Shown: positions 46,393 to 55,659, counted from the first letter of the stretch. The stretch: DNA of 64,000 bases from Sulfitobacter mediterraneus (GCF_003054325.1 NZ_QBKU01000009.1:62001-126000), one strand, 5' to 3'. Translations and numbers: made by a program. Notes: generated by a model from the sequence alone, not told the origin.

Positions 46393-47394
46393 TTAGAAGT
46401 CCAGCGCTGGGCAGCTGTCGTTGGCGTAGTAGGCCACAACTTCCAGCTCACCGTCGATGATCTTCTGACGCGCGTCTTCAACGGAGGCTTTCATCGCGTC
46501 GCTAACCAGAGGTGCGTTGTTGTCATCCATTGCGTAGCCCACGCCCTCTTCGGCCAGACCCAGAACCATGGAACCGGTCACACCGTCAGCGCCGTTTTTC
46601 ATGGCGTTATACACGGCCACGTCCACACGCTTGAGCATAGACGTCAGAACCTTGCCCGGATGCAGGTGGTTTTGGTTGCTGTCCACACCGATGGACAGGA
46701 TGTCTTCGTCCGCTGCGGTTTGCAGAACGCCAACACCCGTGCCGCCCGCGGCCGCATAAACAACATCAGCGCCCTGGCTGATCTGCGCTTTGGTCAGCTC
46801 GGAGCCTTTGACCGGGTCATTCCATGCAGAAGGTGTCGTGCCGGTCATGTTGGCCACGATCTTGATGTCAGGGTTCACCGCTTTGGCGCCCTGAGCATAG
46901 CCGCAACCGAAGTGACGGATCAGCGGGATGTCCATACCGCCGATAAAGCCGATGGTGCCGGACTTGGACGCCTGAGCGGCCAGCATGCCCACCAGATAAG
47001 AGCCTTCGTGTTCCTGGAAGCTGATCATCTGCACGTTGGCAGGGATCTCTGGCAGCCAGCCATCGATGTTCACAAATTTGGTGTCGGGATAGTCGCCCGC
47101 AACCGCATCAACAGGTGTCGCGAAAGCAAAACCAGTGGTGATGATCGGGTTTGCACCGGCCTCGGCAAAGCGGCGCAGGGCCTGCTCACGCTGGGCTTCG
47201 GACTGCAATTCAATCTCGCGGAAGGTGCCGCCGGTTTCTTCGGCCCAACGCTGTGCGCCGTTAAAGGCGGCTTCGTTGAAGGACTTGTCGAACTTGCCGC
47301 CCAGATCGAAGATCAGCGCAGGTTCGGCCAATGCGGCGCCGGCACTCAGCGCCAATGCGGCGGCAGCACCCATAAATTTGGTCATAAGGGTCAT
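46393..47394 (-). CDS. BMP family ABC transporter substrate-binding protein
   Basis: A 333-residue periplasmic binding protein with a signal peptide (FMGAAAALALSAGAALA). The mature protein shows the BMP (basic membrane protein/PnrA) pattern: LIFDLGGKFDKSFNEAAFNGAQ and ISFQEHEGSYLVGMLAA. PnrA-type proteins bind purine nucleosides; this ligand is inferred from the family. First gene of the four-gene importer operon. Confidence 0.92.
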   Translation of the reverse strand: MTLMTKFMGAAAALALSAGAALAEPALIFDLGGKFDKSFNEAAFNGAQRWAEETGGTFREIELQSEAQREQALRRFAEAGANPIITTGFAFATPVDAVAGDYPDTKFVNIDGWLPEIPANVQMISFQEHEGSYLVGMLAAQASKSGTIGFIGGMDIPLIRHFGCGYAQGAKAVNPDIKIVANMTGTTPSAWNDPVKGSELTKAQISQGADVVYAAAGGTGVGVLQTAADEDILSIGVDSNQNHLHPGKVLTSMLKRVDVAVYNAMKNGADGVTGSMVLGLAEEGVGYAMDDNNAPLVSDAMKASVEDARQKIIDGELEVVAYYANDSCPALDF

Positions 47395-47495
47395 ATTTGT
47401 CTCCCAGGTTTATACTGTTGGGGCGCGGCCTATGTTGGCCGATTGCCCAAGATCAATAGATCAGAGCCAATTTAGGCGGTATGCGGGGGGGAGGG

Positions 47496-47951
47496 TCAAC
47501 CGCTTTCTGGCATTTTACCGTGTGAAACACCGCCATGACCAAGGGTCACGGCACGGCGCATCACAATGGCATCGGCCTTTGTACCATTGCTCCGGCTGTA
47601 ATAGGCGGCGCGGCGTCCGGCCTCGATAAATTTGAACTTCTGGTAAAGATTTATCGCAGGTTGATTGTCGGATGCGACCTCAAGAAAGGCGGTTTCGGTG
47701 TCAGTGGGCAGGGTTTCAAGCCAGTTTTGCAGCAGTTTCTGGCCGATTCCCTTGCCCTGATGGCCGGGATCAACGGCAAGCGTCAGCAGCTCGCTTTCAC
47801 CGGCCAGCGTACGAGTGAGCGCAAAGCCGGACGCGTGGTCAAAGCAGTGAACAAAGCGGTTTTGGGCCAGTTCGGAGAATTCCTCAGCCGACCATGGACG
47901 CTCACGCAGGAAAGCGGCGCGGTGCAATTGTGCCATCCGCGCCGGTGTCAC
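47496..47951 (-). CDS. rimI: Ribosomal-protein-alanine N-acetyltransferase
   Basis: GNAT-fold acetyltransferase, 151 residues: acetyl-CoA loop VDPGHQGKGIGQKLL near 77-91 and FLEVASDNQPAINLYQKF near 109-126. The GTG start at 47951 overlaps the tsaB stop (GTGA). The neighbourhood of tsaB, as in many bacteria, supports RimI, although RimI-like enzymes may also act on other proteins. Confidence 0.88.
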   Translation of the reverse strand: MTPARMAQLHRAAFLRERPWSAEEFSELAQNRFVHCFDHASGFALTRTLAGESELLTLAVDPGHQGKGIGQKLLQNWLETLPTDTETAFLEVASDNQPAINLYQKFKFIEAGRRAAYYSRSNGTKADAIVMRRAVTLGHGGVSHGKMPESG

Positions 47952-48559
47952 GGCAAAATGGCCGGAGGGGCATCACGCGCGGGGGCCGCATCCGCAGGGC
48001 GCAGATAGAGAGGGGCAGGGCGGTCAGTCGCAGCGGTGTAACGCTGCGCGGTGATATGGGCGATCGCCTCGGCAACGGGCAGGACCGGCGGCTGGCCCCC
48101 AACGCCGATCAACGGCCCATCGAAGGGGGGCAAGGCGTCTGTTTCATACAAGGCAGGTTCGGCCAAAGACGGATTTGCGATGCCTTGCACAAAAACCTGA
48201 CCGCGCCGGGCATCTACCGCACAAGCGCAAGGTCCGTCCTGCCCAAACGCCAGCGCGTCAAAGTTGGACACCCCCACCGAAGGCACGCCAAGACCCAATG
48301 CCAAACCGCGGGCGGCGGACACCGAAATGCGAATGCCGGTGAAATTGCCGGGGCCGACACCGACACCGATGGCATCAAGATCCTGAAAGCTTTTGCCGCT
48401 GGCCTGCAATAGCTCTTCACAAAGGCCAAGCAGGCGTTCGGCCTGTCCTTTGGACATCTCTTCGACTGCGCTTTGAAGGATCTGGCCATCGGACAGCAAA
48501 GCGGCCGCGCAATGCGCGGCCGATGTGTCAAACGCCAGAATAAGTGGGCGATCAGGCAA
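47948..48559 (-). CDS. tsaB: tRNA threonylcarbamoyladenosine biosynthesis protein TsaB
   Basis: Partner of TsaD/TsaE in making the t6A37 base of ANN-decoding tRNAs. The 203-residue protein has ILAFDTSAAHCAAALL at the start and GVGVGPGNFTGIRISVSAARGLA near 65-88. The best start is a TTG at 48559 inside the end of the nfu-like gene, with GAGG placed 9 bases before it; no ATG is near. Confidence 0.93.
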   Translation of the reverse strand: MPDRPLILAFDTSAAHCAAALLSDGQILQSAVEEMSKGQAERLLGLCEELLQASGKSFQDLDAIGVGVGPGNFTGIRISVSAARGLALGLGVPSVGVSNFDALAFGQDGPCACAVDARRGQVFVQGIANPSLAEPALYETDALPPFDGPLIGVGGQPPVLPVAEAIAHITAQRYTAATDRPAPLYLRPADAAPARDAPPAILP

Positions 48560-49112
48560 CCGGGCGCACCTCGGTCACTTCTGGAATATAATGGCGCAGC
48601 AGGTTTTCGATGCCCATTTTCAGGGTCAATGTCGAGGAAGGGCAACCCGCGCAGGCGCCTTGCATGTGCAGGTAAACCACGCCGCGGTCAAAGCCGTGGA
48701 ATGTGATGTCGCCGCCATCCTGTGCCACGGCAGGGCGCACACGACTGTCCAGCAGTTCTTTGATCTGGCCGACAATCTCGCCATCTTCGCCGTCATGCGC
48801 GGCATGGCCAGAGCTGGCCTCGTGACCCTCGCCCATGACCGGCTGGCCGGACTGGAAATGTTCCATGATCGCGCCCAGAAGGGCAGGTTTGATGTGGTCC
48901 CATTCGATGCTGTCGGCCTTGGTCACGGTGACAAAATCAGTACCAAAGAACACGCCTGTCACGCCATCCACCGCAAACAGCCGCGTGGCCAACGGGGACG
49001 AACCCGCCGTATCAGGGGTTGGGAAATCCGCCGTGCCCATTTCCAGAACGGATTGACCGGGCAGGAATTTCAACGTGGCCGGGTTCGGGGTGGATTCGGT
49101 TTGAATAAACAT
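48552..49112 (-). CDS. NifU/Nfu family iron-sulfur scaffold protein
   Basis: A 186-residue Fe-S carrier: N-terminal Nfu domain (MFIQTESTPNPATLKFLPG, about 1-88) and C-terminal NifU-like domain with the cluster-binding GACAGCPSS (CxxC). It delivers Fe-S clusters to targets such as the SdhB, lipoyl-synthesis and aconitase proteins in general. It overlaps tsaB by 8 bases. Confidence 0.93.
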   Translation of the reverse strand: MFIQTESTPNPATLKFLPGQSVLEMGTADFPTPDTAGSSPLATRLFAVDGVTGVFFGTDFVTVTKADSIEWDHIKPALLGAIMEHFQSGQPVMGEGHEASSGHAAHDGEDGEIVGQIKELLDSRVRPAVAQDGGDITFHGFDRGVVYLHMQGACAGCPSSTLTLKMGIENLLRHYIPEVTEVRPVA

Positions 49113-49195
49113 CGCTGTGTCCTCAGATGGCTTGGCTTTGATATGCGCCTTGAGGGGCGAAGTGTCAAGATTTGGAACGATTCTAAACGCTGCAA

Positions 49196-49654
49196 TCAGG
49201 TGATCGCCTCAAGCCGTTCCTTGCTCAGATCGCCGGGCACAATGGTGATCGGCACCGGCAAAGTGCCGGCAGAGCGGGACATTTGCGTGACCAATGGGCC
49301 GGGCCCTTTTTTCTTGTCTGAGCTGGCACCCAGAACCAGCACGCCAATTTCAGGATCATCGGCAATCTGTTGAATGATCTCATCGACGGGTTGACCTTCG
49401 CGGATCACCAATTCTGGATCGACACCTTGTTTGTCGCGCATCCATTTGGCGAAAACCTCAAAATGGACCTCAATCCGCTCACGGGCCTCTTCGCGCATGA
49501 TGTCACCAACGCCGATCCAATGGTTGAACTCTTCCGGCGGTATCACCGCCAGAACCTCAACCCCGCCGCCCGTGTGAGCAGCCCTGAGCGCGGCAAAACG
49601 CATGGCATTGAGGCATTCTGTACTGTCGTCCAAGACAACAAGGAACTTGCGCAT
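49196..49654 (-). CDS. Universal stress protein (UspA family)
   Basis: A 152-residue protein with the Usp fold: KFLVVLDDSTECLNAMRFAA at the start and the ATP-binding-type loop LVLGASSDKKKGPGPLV. Its G-2X-G-9X-G(S/T) signature is only partly kept, so nucleotide binding is uncertain. Single gene. Confidence 0.88.
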   Translation of the reverse strand: MRKFLVVLDDSTECLNAMRFAALRAAHTGGGVEVLAVIPPEEFNHWIGVGDIMREEARERIEVHFEVFAKWMRDKQGVDPELVIREGQPVDEIIQQIADDPEIGVLVLGASSDKKKGPGPLVTQMSRSAGTLPVPITIVPGDLSKERLEAIT

Positions 49655-49755
49655 TTTCTGGTCTCCCTTGAGGGCGGATCATGACCTCAGTTCAGGCGCA
49701 GGGCAATCGCTATCTGCGGCTGGTGTGATCGGAATTGGGGGCCTGGACAGGCCGT

Positions 49756-50631
49756 TTACCGTTCGGAGGCGGCCCAGTCCCAATACATTTCGCGTACCCG
49801 GCGGGTCACGGGATTGGCGTTTGCGCCCACCTCGTAAGCGGTGTCGTCAAAGGCTTTGACCGGGGTGACTTTCATCATGTTGCCGGACAGGAATACCTCG
49901 TCCGCATCATGGAAATCGTCAAAGGACAGGACGGTTTCATGCACCTTGATGCCATCGGCCTGCATGTTCTTGATGTGCCGCGCACGAGTAATGCCCGCCA
50001 GGAAGGTGCCATTGGGGATCGGTGTGAACACTTCGCCGTCCTTGACCATAAACGCATTGGCAGAGGCACTTTCGGCGACATTGCCGGCCGCATCGGCCAC
50101 CAAAGCATTGCCGAACCCTTTGGAACGGGCCTCGACCATCATGCGGGCGTTGTTGGGATAGAGACAGCCGGCCTTGGCGTTCACAACATTGTCCTCAAGC
50201 ACCGGACGGCGGAAACGGGTGCGGGTCAGGGTTGTTGCGGCCTCGGGCGGGGCCATCGGGATCTCTTCGAGGCTGATGGCAAAACCGGTTGCCCCTTCGC
50301 GCGGCACGATGCCTAGATCGTCCCCCGCCAGCGCCCAATACATCGGGCGGATGTAGACGGCGCTGTCGCGGCCATAGCTTTTCAAGCCCTCGCGGACCAT
50401 CTCGATCATGTCGTCGGTTTCAACGGTTGGCGTAATCATCAGCGCCTTGGCGGACCGATTGATCCGGGCGCAATGCGCCTCAAGATCGGGGGACAGCCCG
50501 TCAAACAGGCGTGCGCCGTCAAACACGGTGGTGCCCAGCCATGCGCCGTGATCGGCGGCATTGATCACGGTCTTGTCGCCGTCATGCCAGCGGCCGTCGT
50601 AATAGGTTTTGATGTTGGTTCCGGTGGCCAT
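49756..50631 (-). CDS. Class IV (branched-chain type) aminotransferase
   Basis: A 291-residue PLP enzyme. The catalytic lysine is in NAKAGCLYPNNARM and the PLP-binding segment is VAESASANAFM. Rhodobacteraceae branched-chain aminotransferases have this length and YYDGRWHDGD N-terminus; D-amino-acid transaminase is the alternative. ATG 50631 is chosen over 50760, which overlaps the small gene upstream. Confidence 0.88.
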   Translation of the reverse strand: MATGTNIKTYYDGRWHDGDKTVINAADHGAWLGTTVFDGARLFDGLSPDLEAHCARINRSAKALMITPTVETDDMIEMVREGLKSYGRDSAVYIRPMYWALAGDDLGIVPREGATGFAISLEEIPMAPPEAATTLTRTRFRRPVLEDNVVNAKAGCLYPNNARMMVEARSKGFGNALVADAAGNVAESASANAFMVKDGEVFTPIPNGTFLAGITRARHIKNMQADGIKVHETVLSFDDFHDADEVFLSGNMMKVTPVKAFDDTAYEVGANANPVTRRVREMYWDWAASER

Positions 50632-50648
50632 CTTGGTTGGTCCTGTTC

Positions 50649-50879
50649 TTATGGTGCGCTGCGATAGATGCCCTCGGGCAGATTCAGCGCCGCCGTCAAA
50701 TCGCGCAGCTGATCTGGAGAAAGGGTGATTTTGGACACGCGGTCGGTGCGCGGATCCCATTGTTCAAAGGTGATCTCGCCTGCAAATGCCTGCACTGTCA
50801 CATCTTCTCGGAGGGGGGCGCTGCCTTCGTCCACAAGGGTGATCACCGTGGCGTCGAATTCGTGTTCAATGGTAAACAT
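50649..50879 (-). CDS. Small conserved-type hypothetical protein
   Basis: A 76-residue acidic cytoplasmic protein (MFTIEHEFDATVITLVDEG at the start; LSPDQLRDLTAALNL near 57-71), without a recognised domain. It lies 17 bases upstream of the aminotransferase in the same direction and is probably in one operon with it. ATG 50879 is preferred over the longer 50909 version because upstream codons look non-coding. Confidence 0.65.
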   Translation of the reverse strand: MFTIEHEFDATVITLVDEGSAPLREDVTVQAFAGEITFEQWDPRTDRVSKITLSPDQLRDLTAALNLPEGIYRSAP

Positions 50880-51006
50880 GGGGCAAACCTGATGGTTTCG
50901 GCGGAGCATTGCAAGCGCTGTGTCACGTGGTGGTGATCGGGGTGGCTCTCTGTGCGGGGCGTGCTAGATTACTGCACAGCAGATGTTGCCCAAAGGACGT
51001 TGGCAA

Positions 51007-51723
51007 ATGATCAAAAAGACGATGTGTGCGATTGCCGCCGTGGCGGTGCTGGCAGCCTGCGAAGTGGTGCCCGTACAGACCGAAGCGCAAGGCGGTGCGG
51101 TGCAGGCCAAACCCTCCGCGCCGACATTGACGCAATCACAGGCCGCACGGAGTTTTGCGCGGGTGGTTCAGACCGTTGAGCCGGTGGCAGAGCGTGAATG
51201 CCGGGTGCGGACCTCTGGTGTGAATTGCGATTTCAACATCATTATTGACGATCGTCCGAACCAACCGTCGAATGCATATCAGACATTGGACAAAAAGGGC
51301 CGCCCTGTGGTGGTCTTTACTCTGCCGCTCATCCGTGATGCTCGCAACGCCGATGAACTGGCCTTTGTCCTAGGTCATGAGACCGCGCATCACATTGCGG
51401 GCCATATTGAACGCCAGCAGCAAAACGCGGTGGCCGGTGCGGTGATTTTTGCCGGATTGGCCACGCTGACCGGCGGCGACGCAAATGCGGTTCGGTCGGC
51501 GCAAAAGTTGGGTGCGCAGGTCGGCGCGCGGACCTATTCCAAGGATTTTGAACTGGAGGCAGATGCGCTGGGCACCATCATCACCGCCAAGGCAGGCTAT
51601 AACCCGATACGGGGAGCGGAGTTCTTTACCCGTATTCCCGATCCGGGTGACAAATTCCTTGGCACCCACCCGCCCAACGCTGCGCGGATCAAGATCGTGC
51701 GCCAAACCGCTGCGGGGCTTTGA
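51007..51723 (+). CDS. M48 family zinc metalloprotease, lipoprotein
   Basis: A 238-residue membrane-anchored protease: lipobox AVLAAC (Cys near 18), zinc motif HETAH in LGHETAHHIAGH and the third-ligand motif ELEADALG. Relatives such as LoiP and BepA control outer-membrane protein quality. ATG 51007 starts the signal sequence; 50983 is rejected. Confidence 0.9.
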   Translation: MIKKTMCAIAAVAVLAACEVVPVQTEAQGGAVQAKPSAPTLTQSQAARSFARVVQTVEPVAERECRVRTSGVNCDFNIIIDDRPNQPSNAYQTLDKKGRPVVVFTLPLIRDARNADELAFVLGHETAHHIAGHIERQQQNAVAGAVIFAGLATLTGGDANAVRSAQKLGAQVGARTYSKDFELEADALGTIITAKAGYNPIRGAEFFTRIPDPGDKFLGTHPPNAARIKIVRQTAAGL

Positions 51724-51796
51724 TCAGTCGGTGGTGGTGGCTTTGGCGGCTGATGTGACCTAAACTGCGGGGACAAACCAACCGCAGGAGAGACCG

Positions 51797-52153
51797 ATGA
51801 GCCGCAGCATTTTCACCCGCAGGGCTTGGATCGCCGGAGCTATGGCGGCTTGCCTGGCTGCTCCTGCAGCGGCGCAAACTATTGGAATCTCTGGTGTTTT
51901 CACTGCTGAAGGGCGCAACCCTGATGGGTCGGCCTATTCCGGTGTGGCAGTTGTGAACGAACAAAACGGATCGGTGCAGGTCACTTGGACTGTGGGCAGT
52001 CAGACCTACGCAGGCAGCGGCGTGCGGGATGGACAGATTGTGGTGATCAACTGGGGGCAGGCGCATCCCGTGATTTATGTGGTGATGGCCAACGGCAATC
52101 TGCATGGCACTTGGCAAAACGGCACCGCGTTAGAGCGTTTGACCCGGCGCTGA
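51797..52153 (+). CDS. Secreted hypothetical protein
   Basis: A 118-residue protein with a twin-arginine-like N-terminus (SRSIFTRRAWIAG) and hydrophobic core to AAPAAAQ. The mature part is a predicted beta-rich domain (VAVVNEQNGSVQVTWTVGS; VIYVVMANGNLHGTW). No catalytic motif seen. It follows the metalloprotease gene and is 11 bases before the IMPACT-domain gene. Confidence 0.72.
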   Translation: MSRSIFTRRAWIAGAMAACLAAPAAAQTIGISGVFTAEGRNPDGSAYSGVAVVNEQNGSVQVTWTVGSQTYAGSGVRDGQIVVINWGQAHPVIYVVMANGNLHGTWQNGTALERLTRR

Positions 52154-52164
52154 GAGACACCGAT

Positions 52165-52518
52165 ATGCACAAGAAACTGGGCGTGATCCTAAGCGATCGC
52201 GGATCGAAATATGCGGTGTCCGGCGGGCCTGCCAAGAACCGGGCCGAGGTAGACGCCCTGCTGAAATCGCTCAAGCGGGACAAAGCCTATGCCAAGGCGA
52301 CGCATAACACTTGGGGGGTTCTGTTCGCAGACGGCACGCCGCTCAAGGGCGATGACGGGGAATCGGGCGCAGGCATGGTGATCTTGCGGATGCTGGAACG
52401 CGAAGGCCTGACCGATCACGTGATTGTTGTGACCCGCTGGTACGGCGGCAAACATCTGGGCGGCGACCGGTTTCGCCATGTGCAGACCTGTGTAAGCGCC
52501 TATATCGACGGCGCGTGA
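52165..52518 (+). CDS. YigZ/IMPACT N-terminal domain protein
   Basis: A 117-residue protein limited to the IMPACT (UPF0029) domain, with the family motif RWYGGKHLGGDRFRHV near 92-107. Full YigZ proteins have about 200 residues with a second C-terminal domain, absent here. Function in bacteria is unclear; the eukaryotic relative affects translation control. ATG 52165 is chosen over upstream codons in the neighbour. Confidence 0.82.
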   Translation: MHKKLGVILSDRGSKYAVSGGPAKNRAEVDALLKSLKRDKAYAKATHNTWGVLFADGTPLKGDDGESGAGMVILRMLEREGLTDHVIVVTRWYGGKHLGGDRFRHVQTCVSAYIDGA

Positions 52519-53141
52519 GCCCAAAGGCTTAGCAAAATCGCGGCAAAGAAACAGGCCGAGGCGACCAGTACAAACCCATGCCAGATCGCATTTTGGAATC
52601 GCATTCCCTTGTGGACATAGACAAAGGTGCCAACTGAATAGGTCAGCCCGCCCGCCACGATCAGCGCCAATGCGCCGCCCGGCAGTGTCATCCACATCGG
52701 CCAGATCAGCAGAACCGACAGCCAGCCCATCAGCAGATAAAGCGCCAATGACCCGCGCCCGTCTGTGCCCCAGAACCACAGTTTGGCCACCGCGCCAAGG
52801 GCTGCCAGCGCCCAGACGATGCCAAGGATACCATAGGCAAACCCCGATCCGATCACCATCACCAATGGCGTGTAAGTTCCTGCAATCTTAAAGTAAATTG
52901 CGGCGTGGTCGATCCTATTCAGCACCGGACGCAGCCCGTCATACGGGGTCAGGTGGTAAATCGCCGATGCCATAAACGCAAAAATCATGCAGCCGGCATA
53001 CAGCCCCGTCGAGGCCAGCGCTGTGCCGCTTTGTGCCGCTTGGATCAACAGGATCACCGAGGCTGGCACCGCCAGCAACAGACCCGCCACATGTACCGCG
53101 CCATCGGCCAGGGTTTCCGCTTTGGAGTAAGGATAAGCCAT
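52500..53141 (-). CDS. Hemolysin III/TrhA family membrane protein
   Basis: A 213-residue seven-helix protein of the HlyIII/PAQR family, with MASAIYHLTPYDG, the conserved histidines in RIDHAAIYFKIAGTYTP and WHGFVLVASACFF. Bacterial members affect membrane fluidity balance. Its end overlaps the convergent IMPACT gene by 19 bases. Confidence 0.92.
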   Translation of the reverse strand: MAYPYSKAETLADGAVHVAGLLLAVPASVILLIQAAQSGTALASTGLYAGCMIFAFMASAIYHLTPYDGLRPVLNRIDHAAIYFKIAGTYTPLVMVIGSGFAYGILGIVWALAALGAVAKLWFWGTDGRGSLALYLLMGWLSVLLIWPMWMTLPGGALALIVAGGLTYSVGTFVYVHKGMRFQNAIWHGFVLVASACFFAAILLSLWAHAPSI

Positions 53142-53201
53142 AGGCCAAGCCTAGCAGCGGTTTGTAAACACGCCATGCATGACCCTGGGGAAAGCCGAAG
53201 T

Positions 53202-53573
53202 TTAGGCGCGTTTTTGCCGCCAGAGGTGCCAACGATAGATCAGCGGCGCCAGCAGGTGGTCATAGCTCAGGACCGCCAGCCGATTGATTCCCGGCAGCGC
53301 GACCAGCCGTGCAAGCCAGCGATAGCGCGGGATCTCCTGCCACAACGCGATAAAGGCCGGAATGCCCAAAAACGTCTGTCCGTTTTTGCGCAGATGCAGC
53401 CGCCGGGCGGCCTGATCACCGTCTATGCCCCAATCAGCCAGCTTGGCCGGATCGTTCAGGTCATCATACCGGATCGGGATCGCGGCCTTGGTGCTGGCCT
53501 TGGCGTAATGATCCATCTCGCGGCTGCAAACCGGGCATTGGCCGTTGTACAAAACTTTGGTGTCGCTGCTCAT
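53202..53573 (-). CDS. DCC family thiol-disulfide oxidoreductase-like protein
   Basis: A 123-residue protein of the DUF393 (YuxK) family with the N-terminal active motif YNGQCPVCSREM (CxxC near 14-17). Predicted thiol-disulfide exchange; partners unknown. Confidence 0.88.
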   Translation of the reverse strand: MSSDTKVLYNGQCPVCSREMDHYAKASTKAAIPIRYDDLNDPAKLADWGIDGDQAARRLHLRKNGQTFLGIPAFIALWQEIPRYRWLARLVALPGINRLAVLSYDHLLAPLIYRWHLWRQKRA

Positions 53574-53612
53574 AACGGTCCAGATAGGGCGCGGCGGCCC
53601 TGTGGCAAAGGC

Positions 53613-53981
53613 TCAGCGCGGTTTATTGCTGTCGATCCAGCGCGACATCATGGTTTTGTCGCGAAAACACTCGGGCGGCACCGGGTTGCGTTTGAGCCGC
53701 GCAATGCGTTCGGCAAAGGCCACCTGTTTGGAAGAAGGATAATTGCTGAACCGGCCCTGCGGTGCGGGCGCTTTGTGCGCGTCGATCCACTTGGACAGCG
53801 CCGCCCGGTCGGCCGTGATCCCATCAGGCAGCGCCGCGCCGGATTTGGCGGACAGCACGCGGGCATAGGCGATCTGTTTCTCCGTCGCGGGCTGCGCGGC
53901 GGATGTGTGCGGTTCGGCCTCGACCGGCGCGGCCCCGCGTGCGGGGGAAAACAGACCGGGAAATGAGGGTTGGAAGGACAT
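53613..53981 (-). CDS. Small protein of two topoisomerase-III-like C-terminal repeats
   Basis: A 122-residue protein with two related units, about 31-70 (EKQIAYARVLSAKSG...SKWIDAHK) and 81-120 (SKQVAFAERIARLKR...SRWIDSNK). Similar units occur at the C-termini of some alphaproteobacterial type IA topoisomerases; this is recalled, not computed. It may bind nucleic acid. ATG 53981 has GAGAGG 8 bases upstream; GTG 53990 is weaker. A CtrA-type box covers its start region. Confidence 0.6.
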   Translation of the reverse strand: MSFQPSFPGLFSPARGAAPVEAEPHTSAAQPATEKQIAYARVLSAKSGAALPDGITADRAALSKWIDAHKAPAPQGRFSNYPSSKQVAFAERIARLKRNPVPPECFRDKTMMSRWIDSNKPR

Positions 53982-53995
53982 GATATGCACCTCTC

Positions 53996-54010
53996 TTAAC
54001 GATTGGTTAA
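53996..54010. promoter_or_regulatory. CtrA box (TTAA-N7-TTAA) at the start of the repeat-protein gene
   Basis: TTAACGATTGGTTAA matches all eight fixed CtrA positions, 14 bases before the gene start. Lying that close to the start, it would suit repression better than activation. Confidence 0.5.
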
Positions 54011-54191
54011 GATGTAGAACATATAGGGAACATTTTCAAGGGGGAGGAGAACAACGGTAGTTTGACCACCCTCGAAACACAACACGCGCAGTGCTGCGGC
54101 AGACCGCGGGGTGGCGCATCTGGCCTAACAGTTTGGCAATTTATGTTGGATGATTAGGGCTTGGTATCGAGAGGGCGCACCCGGTCGCAAA

Positions 54192-54221
54192 AGCGCCAGA
54201 CCGGTGGGGCGGTCTGGCGCT
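54192..54221 (-). terminator. Terminator after rimO
   Basis: A perfect 12-bp stem AGCGCCAGACCG (54192-54203) with CGGTCTGGCGCT (54210-54221), loop of 6. On the minus strand it is followed by TTTTGC. Next to it (54221-54250) TGCACGG and CCGTGCA form another stem containing the repeat core of 54225-54240. Confidence 0.75.
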
Positions 54222-54224
54222 GCA

Positions 54225-54240
54225 CGGCGGCTACGCCTTG
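54225..54240 (-). repeat. Inverted third copy of the foldback-repeat end
   Basis: Read on the minus strand this is CAAGGCGTAGCCGCCG, identical to the starts of both foldback repeats at 22875-22890 and 23090-23105. Confidence 0.5.
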
Positions 54241-54276
54241 ATTCCGTGCAAAGGGAGAGTTGCTGGGCAAAAGGGC

Positions 54277-55659
54277 CTAAACCACCCGCCCCCAAAGATC
54301 ATATTCGCCGGCCTCTTCCACCTCGACCGTGACCAGATCACCAACCTTCAGATCCGCAAACCCTTCGTCAATGAACAGGTTCCCGTCGATCTCCGGTGCG
54401 TCCGCCTTGGTGCGGCAGGTTGCGGCCTCTTCGTCCACCTCATCCACGATCACCTGCAGGGTCTGACCCACGTTGGCCTCCAACTTGGCTTCGGAAATTG
54501 CCTGCGCCTTGGCCATGAAACGGTCCCAACGGTCCTGTTTGACCTCGGGCGCCACATGGTCAGGCAGGGCGTTTGATCGCGCGCCTTCGACGTTTTCATA
54601 TTGAAAACAGCCGACCCGGTCGAGCTGCGCCTCGTCCATCCAATCCAGCAGGGTCTGGAACTCTGCCTCGGTCTCACCCGGATAGCCGACAATAAACGTG
54701 GACCGCAGGGTTATATCAGGGCAAACATCGCGCCAAGCAGCGATTTCATCCAGCGTTCGGGACGCCGCCGCAGGCCGCGCCATGCGTTTGAGAACATCGG
54801 GATGCGCATGTTGGAACGGGATGTCGAGATAGGGCAGGATCAGCCCCTCGGCCATCAGCGGGATCAGTTGGCGCACATGCGGGTAGGGGTAAACATAATG
54901 CAGTCGCACCCAAAGATCGCGCCCGGCACCAAGCGCCCCAAGATCACGCGCCAGATCGGTGATATGGGCGCGGTGGCCGCGATCCTCGGCATGTTTGATG
55001 TCCACGCCGTAAGCCGAGGTGTCTTGCGAAATCACCAGCAGTTCTTTGACGCCATTATCCACCAGCCGCTCTGCCTCGCGGATCACCGCGTGGGCGGGAC
55101 GCGATTGCAGCCGCCCGCGCATGTCGGGGATGATGCAGAACTTGCACTTGTGATTGCAGCCCTCGGAAATCTTGAGATAGCTGTAATGGCGCGGGGTCAG
55201 CGAGACTTGCTGTGCGGGCAGCAGATCCACAAAAGGATCCGGGCTGGGCGGCACGGCGCCATGCACGGCATCCAGCACCTGTTCGTATTGATGCGGACCG
55301 GTCACCGCCAGAATGCGCGGGTGATGTTCGCGGATGTAATCGGGTTCCGCCCCAAGGCATCCGGTGACAATCACCTTGCCGTTTTCGGTCAATGCCTCGC
55401 CAATGGCATCAAGGCTTTCGGCCTTGGCGCTGTCAAGAAATCCACATGTGTTCACGATCACCGCATCGGCCCCGGCATAATCGGGGGATACCCCATAGCC
55501 TTCGGCGCGCAGGCGCGTCAGGATGCGTTCACTGTCCACCAATGCCTTGGGACAACCAAGAGAGACCATACCGATGGTCGGCTGGCCGGGGCGGGAAGGA
55601 TCGCTGATTTTGGCTTTGGGGGCCAGATCAGGGCGCAGATTGGGTGGGTTTGTGCTCAT
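54277..55659 (-). CDS. rimO: Ribosomal protein S12 methylthiotransferase
   Basis: Radical-SAM enzyme that adds a methylthio group to an aspartate of ribosomal protein S12. The 460-residue protein has the N-terminal UPF0004 domain ([13 protein letters not shown] near 32-44), the radical-SAM cluster motif [11 protein letters not shown] and a C-terminal TRAM domain. ATG 55659 starts before the conserved region; the longer frame to 56169 is antisense to the next gene. Confidence 0.95.
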   Translation of the reverse strand: MSTNPPNLRPDLAPKAKISDPSRPGQPTIGMVSLGCPKALVDSERILTRLRAEGYGVSPDYAGADAVIVNTCGFLDSAKAESLDAIGEALTENGKVIVTGCLGAEPDYIREHHPRILAVTGPHQYEQVLDAVHGAVPPSPDPFVDLLPAQQVSLTPRHYSYLKISEGCNHKCKFCIIPDMRGRLQSRPAHAVIREAERLVDNGVKELLVISQDTSAYGVDIKHAEDRGHRAHITDLARDLGALGAGRDLWVRLHYVYPYPHVRQLIPLMAEGLILPYLDIPFQHAHPDVLKRMARPAAASRTLDEIAAWRDVCPDITLRSTFIVGYPGETEAEFQTLLDWMDEAQLDRVGCFQYENVEGARSNALPDHVAPEVKQDRWDRFMAKAQAISEAKLEANVGQTLQVIVDEVDEEAATCRTKADAPEIDGNLFIDEGFADLKVGDLVTVEVEEAGEYDLWGRVV

